Shown here in pieces: positions 1-5,386 of a stretch of DNA of 10,757 bases. Within the stretch, counting starts at the first letter, position 1, and each line of letters starts with the position of its first letter. Both the position numbers and the translations under genes were made by a program. The notes below the pieces were generated by a model. It ran no database searches. It was not told the origin of the DNA and saw nothing but the letters and a program-made list of their open reading frames with translations. The stretch comes from a bacterium UBA7470 (lineage in GTDB: Bacteria; Pseudomonadota; Gammaproteobacteria; Burkholderiales; Burkholderiaceae_C): assembly GCA_002479815.1 (NCBI GenBank), contig DLPA01000148.1:1-10757 (forward strand), written 5' to 3'.

Positions 1-381
1 TCGTGGGACTGGGCGTGCAAGCCACTGGGCCAACTCTCAGGCGGCGAGCGCCAGCGCGTGCTGCTGGCGCGGGCATTGGCGGTGCAGGCACAAGTGCTGC
101 TGATGGACGAGCCACTGGCGAACCTAGACCCCCCGCATCAAACCGACTGGCTGCGGCTGGTGCGCGGGTTGGTGGCGCAAGGGCGCACGGTGGTGAGCGT
201 GCTGCACGAAATCAACATCGCGCTGTGTGCCGACCAAGTGGCGGTGATGGCCCAAGGCCGTCTCGTCCACACCGGCCCCAGCGACGACGCAGCCACCCAC
301 GCAGCTTTGTGCGCGGTGTTTGAGCATCAAATCAGCATCCACCGCTTGGAAAAGCGATGGGTGATGCTGCCGAATGGATGA
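1..381 (+). CDS. ABC transporter ATP-binding protein, 3' part (BtuD/FecE-type, probable B12 or siderophore uptake)
   Basis: The reading frame is open from the first base to TGA at 379-381, giving 126 C-terminal residues; the 5' part, including the Walker A loop, lies left of the window. Visible in order are the ABC signature LSGGERQR, Walker B with catalytic glutamate (VLLMDEP), the D-loop (LANLD) and the switch histidine in VLHEIN. The spacing and the tail after the H-loop (MAQGRLVHTGP) fit the FecE/BtuD/HmuV family, cytoplasmic ATPases that drive import of B12, haem or ferric siderophores with a FecCD-type permease. The substrate cannot be read from this fragment. The cobalamin adenosyltransferase gene about 1.2 kb downstream on the same strand makes cobalamin the best guess, so btuD is plausible but not certain. 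The stop is only 6 bp from the convergent stop of the diguanylate cyclase gene, and no terminator is visible between them. Confidence 0.9.
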   Translation, partial: SWDWACKPLGQLSGGERQRVLLARALAVQAQVLLMDEPLANLDPPHQTDWLRLVRGLVAQGRTVVSVLHEINIALCADQVAVMAQGRLVHTGPSDDAATHAALCAVFEHQISIHRLEKRWVMLPNG

Positions 382-387
382 GTTTTT

Positions 388-1461
388 TCAGATGACAGAG
401 ACCCGATTGCGCCCTTGTTGCTTGGCTTGGTACATGGCTTCATCGGCGCGGTGTTGGATGGTTTGCAAGCTCTCATCCTCGGGGCTGACGCTGGTCACGC
501 CGATGCTGGCGGTGACGCGCAACTGGGTGGCGGGGGCGATTTCTGGCATCAGGGCTTCGATGTGGGTGCGCAAATCCTCTGCCACCTGCTTCGCGCCAGC
601 GGCATCGGTGTGGGGCAAGAACACACAAAATTCTTCCCCGCCGATGCGCCCGAACACGTCTGATGCACGCAGGTGTTGCTGCACGCACAGCGCCACGGCT
701 TGCAGCACGCGGTCGCCTGCCAAATGGCCGTGCTGGTCGTTGATGCGCTTGAAGTGGTCAAGATCGATGAACAGCACGGCGCTGGGGCTGTGGTCGCGTC
801 GCGCTTGGCTCAAGAGTTTCTGGCAAGTCTCATGGTAAGCGCGGGCGTTCAAGATGCCGGTCAAGCTGTCGCGTGTCGCCAACGCCTGCAAGCGACGGTT
901 GTACGTCCGCATCCGAGCAAAGTAAGACAAAGAACGATTGCCATACACATGGAAAAACAAAGCGAAATACACCAAACTGAGCATCGCCGTCATCAAGGCA
1001 TGCACCGAGTAGGGCGCAGACAGGTGCGGATTGACCAGCACCAAACCCACGACGGTCAGGCTGGTGATGAACAGTCCTGCACGCTGGCCCAGCAAGATGT
1101 ACACCCCAGGCACGTTGATGTAGAACCACAAAATTCGCAACTCGTCTTCAGGCACAAACAGCAAGGCCGAGGTGTATTCCCACAAGCAAACGGCTTCATA
1201 CGTCCACGCAATCGGCAAAAACCAGTGTTGTCGGCCACGCAACAGCGCCCACAGCACGAAGGCGGCGGTGGTGAACAAGCGCATCGACCAGATGTGTCGT
1301 GCATCCATCGGGTTGAGTCCGAGGTGGGTCGTCACCAAAAACACAGCGGTGAACAAGCCCCCCGTGAGCATGACCACACATAAAAATTTGTACTGAAATG
1401 CTGCATATTCTTCGTTTTCGTCAAACTTGACCGCACCAAACAGGACGCGAGACAGCCACAT
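388..1461 (-). CDS. membrane-anchored diguanylate cyclase (GGDEF domain)
   Basis: A 357-residue protein predicted to make cyclic di-GMP from two GTP at the inner membrane. The N-terminal half holds about six hydrophobic segments (roughly residues 26-46, 61-75, 79-102, 110-125, 128-143 and 153-173), an integral sensor region I cannot match to a named MASE domain. A short linker (about 174-196) leads to a full GGDEF domain with RDSLTG at 197-202, the metal-binding stretch FIDLDHF at 231-237 and the active-site motif GGEEF at 274-278. RASD at 265-268, five residues before GGEEF, is a classic RxxD inhibitory site, so product feedback inhibition is expected. There is no EAL domain, so it should be a synthase only. 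The ATG at 1461 is preceded by a good ribosome site (AAGG, six bases before the start). It lies opposite to and between the ABC ATPase and cobO, diverging from cobO across about 80 bp. The input signal is unknown. Confidence 0.93.
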   Translation of the reverse strand: MWLSRVLFGAVKFDENEEYAAFQYKFLCVVMLTGGLFTAVFLVTTHLGLNPMDARHIWSMRLFTTAAFVLWALLRGRQHWFLPIAWTYEAVCLWEYTSALLFVPEDELRILWFYINVPGVYILLGQRAGLFITSLTVVGLVLVNPHLSAPYSVHALMTAMLSLVYFALFFHVYGNRSLSYFARMRTYNRRLQALATRDSLTGILNARAYHETCQKLLSQARRDHSPSAVLFIDLDHFKRINDQHGHLAGDRVLQAVALCVQQHLRASDVFGRIGGEEFCVFLPHTDAAGAKQVAEDLRTHIEALMPEIAPATQLRVTASIGVTSVSPEDESLQTIQHRADEAMYQAKQQGRNRVSVI

Positions 1462-1543
1462 ACAACACCTTCACTGATGAAAAAACGGACCTCGATTGTC
1501 ATCTCCAACGCCCATTCGATCCCCCCACAAATATCAATACTCT

Positions 1544-2113
1544 ATGCAAATTGAAACACCCCCCACTGAAAAACCCTACGACAAGCCCGAGGGCGAGCGT
1601 CGCGGCATCGTCATTGTGAATACCGGCGACGGCAAGGGCAAAAGCACCGCTGCGTTTGGCTTGGCGCTGCGGGCGCATGGACGCGGCAAGGCGGTGCAGA
1701 TTTACCAGTTCATGAAAGTGCCGAGCGCCCGTTTTGGCGAGCACCGGATGTTTGAGCAATTGGGCATTCCCATCATGGGCTTGGGCGATGGCTTCAGTTG
1801 GAAAAGCCAAGATTTAGCGCATTCGGCGCAACTGGCGCGTGAGGGCTGGGCCATTGCCAAGGCGACGATCTTGGCAGGCACACACTTTTTGGTGGTGCTG
1901 GATGAAATCACCTACCCGCTGATTTACGGCTGGCTGCCTTTAGAAGACGTGCTGACCACGCTGCGCCAGCGCCCCAGCCATGTCCATGTCTGCCTGACCG
2001 GACGACGCTGCCCGCCAGAACTGATAGAGCTGGCCGATACCGTGACCGAGATGACGCTGGTGAAGCACGCTTTCAAAGCCGGCATTCCAGCGCAGCGGGG
2101 GATCGAGGACTGA
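1544..2113 (+). CDS. cobO: cob(I)yrinic acid a,c-diamide adenosyltransferase (CobO/BtuR)
   Basis: A 189-residue cytoplasmic enzyme that transfers the 5'-deoxyadenosyl group of ATP to the cobalt of corrinoids, giving adenosylcobalamin precursors in B12 synthesis or salvage. The diagnostic CobO/BtuR P-loop is NTGDGKGKST near residues 26-35, following the typical lead KPEGERRG. Later stretches VVLDEITY, VCLTGRRCP and ADTVTEM are also standard for the family, and the length is normal. I chose the ATG at 1544 because the protein then starts in family style (MQIETPPTEKPYDKPEGERR). A TTG at 1496 would add 16 residues (MSSPTPIRSP...) that do not resemble the family; neither start has a strong ribosome site. 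The interval 1462-1543 to the divergent cyclase gene must carry promoters for both genes unless cobO is read from further upstream, but I see no convincing -35/-10 pair. A hairpin follows the stop at 2130-2153. Confidence 0.94.
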   Translation: MQIETPPTEKPYDKPEGERRGIVIVNTGDGKGKSTAAFGLALRAHGRGKAVQIYQFMKVPSARFGEHRMFEQLGIPIMGLGDGFSWKSQDLAHSAQLAREGWAIAKATILAGTHFLVVLDEITYPLIYGWLPLEDVLTTLRQRPSHVHVCLTGRRCPPELIELADTVTEMTLVKHAFKAGIPAQRGIED

Positions 2114-2129
2114 GGCGGGCGGTATCTGC

Positions 2130-2153
2130 GCAAGCTTGTCATGATGAGCTTGC
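2130..2153 (+). terminator. hairpin after cobO, possible weak terminator
   Basis: GCAAGCTTGT at 2130-2139 pairs with ATGAGCTTGC at 2144-2153 around a CATG tetraloop, a 10-bp stem with two G-U wobbles, beginning 17 bp after the cobO stop. It is followed by A-rich rather than T-rich sequence, so it is not a canonical intrinsic terminator on the + strand. It could stabilise the 3' end of the cobO transcript or work with a factor. Its right arm touches the AT-rich inverted-repeat element that begins near 2161. Confidence 0.4.
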
Positions 2154-2160
2154 AAAAAGC

Positions 2161-2197
2161 ATAGTAAAAAAAGTGAGCTGCTTACGCAACTAATACG
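2161..2197 (+). repeat. left arm of 37-bp inverted repeat
   Basis: It starts ATAGTAAAAAAAG, continues through TGAGCTGCTTACGCAA and ends ATACG. It matches the reverse complement of 2357-2393 except at arm positions 5, 12, 13, 23, 30 and 32. Transcribed with its partner, it would fold into a long stem. Confidence 0.85.
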
Positions 2198-2309
2198 ACA
2201 GTTTCAGCGTTTTTTATGGTTAAAAATAATCGAAAATACCCAAAAAATGGCCTTTTGAAGCATCCTTGGGCTGGCAAAAACGGCTTGGGGGCTTGTCAAC
2301 ACTGCATTT

Positions 2310-2337
2310 TTGACAGAAATAGGTCATTTTTTAAGAT
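2310..2337 (+). promoter_or_regulatory. candidate sigma70 promoter inside the inverted-repeat element
   Basis: TTGACA at 2310-2315, a perfect -35 box, is followed after 16 bp by TAAGAT at 2332-2337, four of six matches to the -10 consensus. Transcription would start near 2344, heading right into the antisense strand of the peptidase gene. No + strand gene lies downstream for 3 kb, so it may be a chance match in AT-rich DNA or the promoter of a short RNA. GTGAG/CTCAT at 2370-2382 can form a small hairpin followed by a T-run, which could end such an RNA early. Confidence 0.3.
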
Positions 2338-2356
2338 TGAAATCTGCCAAAGGCCA

Positions 2357-2393
2357 CGTATAACTTGCGTGAGCAGCTCATATTTTTTGCTAT
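2357..2393 (-). repeat. right arm of 37-bp inverted repeat, overlapping the peptidase stop codon
   Basis: Read on the minus strand it begins ATAGCAAAAAATA, continues TGAGCTGCTCACGCAA and ends ATACG. The TAG within its leading ATAG (2392-2390) is the stop codon of the downstream M16 peptidase gene, so the arm edge coincides with the gene's end to within one base. Confidence 0.85.
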
Positions 2394-3772
2394 TGTTTTT
2401 TGCCTTCCGCACGCCCGCCCACGACGACGGACACCATGCGCTCAGGATGCAGCACATGGCGCAAGGCACGTTGAATGTCGGCCACGGTGACGGCCTGCAT
2501 GGTCTGTGTCCAAGTGTTCAGGTAGTTGCTGGGCAGCTCAAACCACAGGATGTTCGCCACGTTGTCCAAGAGTTTGCGGTTGCTGTCGATGCGTAGGGCA
2601 AAGCTGTTGACCATATAGGTTTTGGCGGCTTGCACTTCGGCTTCGGTCGGGCCTTGGGTCACGAAGTCTTGCAGGACTTGGCGGGTCAGGCTCAGGGCTT
2701 GCTCGGCTTGATCGGGGCGGGTTTGCACGCTGACGACAAAAGCCCCTGCGTGCATACCGGGCTGGAAGGTGCTGAAGATGCCGTAGGTCAGGCCCCGTTT
2801 TTCGCGGACTTCGGTGGTCAGGCGCGAGACAAAGCCCCCGCCTCCCAAGATGTAATTGCCCAGCAGCAACGGAAAGAAGTCGGGATCATGGCGGCGGTGG
2901 CCGGGTTGACCCAGCCAGATGTGGGCTTGCGCCGTGGGCATGGGGACGTGGTGGTGGCTGGCCTGTGTCAAAGGGGCGACTTCCGCCACCGCAGGCAGCG
3001 GTGAGCACGTTTTGCCGCGCTGCTGCATCAACGGGGTCAGTAGGCGGCTGAGCAAGGCATCGACTTCAGATCGGCTGATGGCTCCGACCAAGCTGATGCG
3101 GGCGTCGCAAGGGCGGATATGCGTCTGCCAATGCCGCTGCATATCGCTTAAATGGATGCGCTGCCATGTGTCGGGGTTGGCCTCGTAGCCGTAAGGGTGC
3201 TCGCCATACACGGCCTGCGAGAAACGGCGTTGCGCCACGGTGGCGGGTTGGGTTTGGGCATCGCGCCATGCCGCCGTGAAACGGGCGCGTTCGCGTGTCC
3301 ACACCGCTTGCTGGCGCTCGCTGCTCCAGTCGGGGTAGGCGAGGCTGGCGGCGGCCAAGTCGATCACTGGGGCTAATACATCGGCGGCGGTGAGGGTGCG
3401 TAAAGAGGCGCTGAAGCGGTCGGTAGAGGCGCTCACGCTCCACTGTGCCCCGTAGTCCATCCAGCGTTCGGTCCACTGGTTTTCGTCCAGTGCAGGCTGT
3501 GTGCCGTGGGCCTGCAATCCACGCTGGCTCATCAAAGCGGTGGCGGCTGCCAAACCTGCTTGGGCGGCGGGATCACGGCGACTGCCACCGTCGAACTCCA
3601 GCCGTATGTCCAGCATGGGCAAATTGGGACTGTGTACCCAAGCGACTTTGGCCCCGCTGCTGTGCTGCCATTGCACGATTTCTGGTGCGGCATGGGCGGT
3701 AGCGACAAGAAATAAAGATAAAAAAAGGGTTCTGGCGGTTTTTTTAAAGGCGGTGGCTGCTATAAAAATCAT
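2390..3772 (-). CDS. M16 family peptidase-like protein, non-catalytic partner subunit
   Basis: A 460-residue exported protein with the two-lobed M16B (pitrilysin/processing peptidase-like) fold. An N-terminal signal peptide (basic KKTART, then LFLSLFLVATAHA) suggests periplasmic or envelope location, with cleavage before APEI. Where active relatives have HxxEH, this protein reads GLAAATALMSQRG (about residues 73-85), with no zinc ligands, so it should not cut by itself. The C-terminal lobe keeps the glycine-rich loop and the Arg and Tyr of the substrate-binding pair (SRLTTEVREKRGLTYG, about 316-331). It follows the active homologue by 11 bp on the same strand, so the two are very likely one operon and a heterodimer. 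I prefer the ATG at 3772, which has GGA six bases upstream; a TTG at 3787 overlapping the upstream stop would add five residues. The stop codon lies in the right arm of an inverted-repeat element. The natural substrate is unknown. Confidence 0.88.
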   Translation of the reverse strand: MIFIAATAFKKTARTLFLSLFLVATAHAAPEIVQWQHSSGAKVAWVHSPNLPMLDIRLEFDGGSRRDPAAQAGLAAATALMSQRGLQAHGTQPALDENQWTERWMDYGAQWSVSASTDRFSASLRTLTAADVLAPVIDLAAASLAYPDWSSERQQAVWTRERARFTAAWRDAQTQPATVAQRRFSQAVYGEHPYGYEANPDTWQRIHLSDMQRHWQTHIRPCDARISLVGAISRSEVDALLSRLLTPLMQQRGKTCSPLPAVAEVAPLTQASHHHVPMPTAQAHIWLGQPGHRRHDPDFFPLLLGNYILGGGGFVSRLTTEVREKRGLTYGIFSTFQPGMHAGAFVVSVQTRPDQAEQALSLTRQVLQDFVTQGPTEAEVQAAKTYMVNSFALRIDSNRKLLDNVANILWFELPSNYLNTWTQTMQAVTVADIQRALRHVLHPERMVSVVVGGRAEGKKQ

Positions 3773-3783
3773 AATTTTTCCGT

Positions 3784-5358
3784 TCAATGCCGTCCACTCA
3801 AGCGGGGGCGGGTGGTGGCGGCTTTGCGGCGTTCTGCCAATGCTTCGGGATCGGGTAGGAGGAGGGCTTGCGTCATCTGCTTGGCATCAAAGTAGCGTTG
3901 CGCCACCGCTTGTACTGCTTCTGGCGTGACGCGCATCAGGCTCTGGCGCAGGCGTTCGTGGGCATCCACAGGCCAGCCGTTGACCCACGCCGCGCCCAAT
4001 TCCCGCGCTTGGGCAAAGACGGCATCGAGCTTGTATATATCGCTGGCTCGCCATTGGTTTTTCACCCGCTGCAACTCGGTGGCGGTCACACCGTCACGGG
4101 CGATGGCTTGCACTTGTTCGCGCAGCGCCAAGGCCAGAGCTTTGGGGTCTTGTTGTGCGGCGGGGATGGCATCCAAGATGAAGACGGCGGGGCCGCGTCC
4201 ACTACCGCTGTAGCCTGCGCCTGCACTGTCGGCCAGACGCTGCCCTTCTGGGCGCTGCACCAAGGCGCGGCCTAGGCGTGCGCCTTCGTAGCCATCGAGC
4301 ACGGCGGCCAGCATCATCAAGGCCAAGGCATCGCGGCTGTCGGCATCCTGCCCGTCGGGGTCGCGCAAGCGCGGCGCTTGGAAGGCGAGGGCCAGATACG
4401 GCTGCTCAGCCGCACCATGCACCACCAGCTCACGGCCGCCCAGTTGGGGCGCTTCGGTTTGCGGCTTGCGCGTGGGGGTGGGGCGTGCGGGCACTGCGCC
4501 GTAGGTCTGCATGGCCCATTGCAGCACTTGAGGCGGATCAACATCGCCCGCCACCACCACAGCGGCTTGGTTGGGCACGTACCAGCGTTGATGGAATTGG
4601 CGCACTTCGTCGGGCTGCAAATGCTCTAAATCATTCATCCAGCCGATGATGGGCCGCCGATAGGGGTGGCTTTGCCACATCTGAGCAAACAATTGCTCGT
4701 ACAGCAGGGCACGCGGTTGGTCGTCAACGCGCTGGCGGCGCTCTTCCTTGATGACTTCGATCTCGTTGCGAAATTCGGCATCGTCCCAACGGTTGTGGGC
4801 AAAGCGGTCGGCCTCTAGGCGCATCACCTCCGGCAAGGCGGCTGAGGGAATTTGTTGGTGATAAGCGGTGGCATCGCGGCTGGTAAAGGCATTGTCGCGC
4901 CCGCCCAAAGCGGCAATGCGGCGCGAGTATTCGCCGGGCTTGATGTTGGGCGTGCCCTTGAACATCATGTGTTCCAACACATGGGCCACGCCTGTCAGCC
5001 CATTGACTTCATCGACCGAACCCACACGCACCCACAGCATATGCGCCGCTGTGGGGGCGCGGTGGTCGGGGCGTATCAACACCGTCAAGCCATTGGGCAA
5101 GGCGGCGTGCCAGACTTCGCCTGTGCGTTGCAGGGTGGGCAAGGCAGATGTGGTCGCCAATGGCCTTGTATCGGGCGCACGTTGCCCCCATGTAGGAAGC
5201 GCCATCAGCAGGGCGCAAGCGGTGCAAGCCGTGTAAGTCGCATAAGCAGCGCCCCGTACCGCTGGTGGACTCTGCCACCGCCTTCTCTCAGGGGCGAGGG
5301 GGGTCACGTTGGCCTGTGTCTGACGAAGGCCGACAGCAAAAAGAAAACTGGGTTTCAT
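3784..5358 (-). CDS. M16 family zinc metallopeptidase, catalytic subunit
   Basis: A 524-residue M16B metallopeptidase, probably acting on peptides in the periplasm. The inverted zinc motif HVLEH sits at about residues 126-130 (GVAHVLEHMMFKGT), and the downstream acidic cluster NEIEVIKEE at about 198-206 should supply the third ligand, so the site looks complete. The second lobe is present and ends near LLLPDPEALAERR. The N terminus is odd: after MKPSFLFAVG comes a basic, proline-rich stretch (TPLAPERRRWQSPP), then a hydrophobic segment (ACTACALLMALPTWGQ) that may be the real export signal. This stretch is encoded by a GC-rich palindromic block. The start is uncertain: ATG at 5358 is used here; ATG at 5388 would overlap the ftsY ATG on the other strand; neither has a clear ribosome site. 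It is the first gene of a two-gene operon with the non-catalytic partner at 2390-3772. Confidence 0.88.
   Translation of the reverse strand: MKPSFLFAVGLRQTQANVTPLAPERRRWQSPPAVRGAAYATYTACTACALLMALPTWGQRAPDTRPLATTSALPTLQRTGEVWHAALPNGLTVLIRPDHRAPTAAHMLWVRVGSVDEVNGLTGVAHVLEHMMFKGTPNIKPGEYSRRIAALGGRDNAFTSRDATAYHQQIPSAALPEVMRLEADRFAHNRWDDAEFRNEIEVIKEERRQRVDDQPRALLYEQLFAQMWQSHPYRRPIIGWMNDLEHLQPDEVRQFHQRWYVPNQAAVVVAGDVDPPQVLQWAMQTYGAVPARPTPTRKPQTEAPQLGGRELVVHGAAEQPYLALAFQAPRLRDPDGQDADSRDALALMMLAAVLDGYEGARLGRALVQRPEGQRLADSAGAGYSGSGRGPAVFILDAIPAAQQDPKALALALREQVQAIARDGVTATELQRVKNQWRASDIYKLDAVFAQARELGAAWVNGWPVDAHERLRQSLMRVTPEAVQAVAQRYFDAKQMTQALLLPDPEALAERRKAATTRPRLSGRH
5264..5334. repeat. GC-rich palindromic block inside the 5' end of the peptidase gene
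   Basis: Three adjacent hairpin-forming units: GGTGG/CCACC (5264-5268 with 5275-5279); a weaker CCTTCTC/GGCGAGG (5281-5287 with 5293-5299); and GTTGGCCT/AGGCCGAC (5308-5315 with 5327-5334, one wobble pair). The look resembles dispersed REP/BOX-type intergenic repeats common in Burkholderiales, and its translation (basic, proline-rich) is not like a signal peptide. That it is a dispersed repeat is inference, because no second copy lies in this window. Confidence 0.4.
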
Positions 5359-5386
5359 AGAATCAGTATGTTTTGGAAAGTCAGGC

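Larger units (their letters stand above)
2161..2393. mobile_element. MITE-like segment bounded by 37-bp inverted repeats
   Basis: A 233-bp AT-rich block between cobO and the convergent peptidase gene, bounded by long imperfect inverted repeats (2161-2197 and 2357-2393, identical at 31 of 37 positions). The shared core is TGAGCTGCT, then T or C, then ACGCAA, and both arms start with ATAG and finish with ATACG. The inside holds no convincing gene: the open frame starting at 2216 runs antisense into the peptidase gene and has no ribosome site. Small non-coding size, terminal inverted repeats and intergenic placement fit a miniature inverted-repeat element. Pairing may extend outwards (GCAAAAAGC at 2152-2160 against GTTTTTTGC at 2395-2403), in which case the flanks share only CTT as a possible target duplication, too short to count as proof. 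Alternatives are two oppositely oriented copies of a dispersed intergenic repeat, or a structured transcript end serving both convergent genes. Confidence 0.5.

Noticed and set aside
673..1383. Long + strand open frame opposite the diguanylate cyclase
   Set aside because: The minus-strand frame has clear GGDEF motifs and membrane segments; the + frame is Gln/His-rich with no family features, typical of an antisense shadow in GC-rich DNA.
1462..1543. Cobalamin riboswitch before cobO
   Set aside because: The gap is only 82 bp, too short for a full cobalamin aptamer, and no B12-box-like sequence was recognised.
2161..2393. Correia-type element of Neisseria
   Set aside because: The arms start ATAG and are AT-rich like Correia ends, but the rest of the arm sequence differs and no TA target duplication is seen.
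2216..2596. 126-residue + strand open frame starting in the AT-rich intergenic region
   Set aside because: It has no ribosome site, is mostly antisense to the M16 gene, and its composition changes abruptly at the gene border; it looks like a shadow frame.
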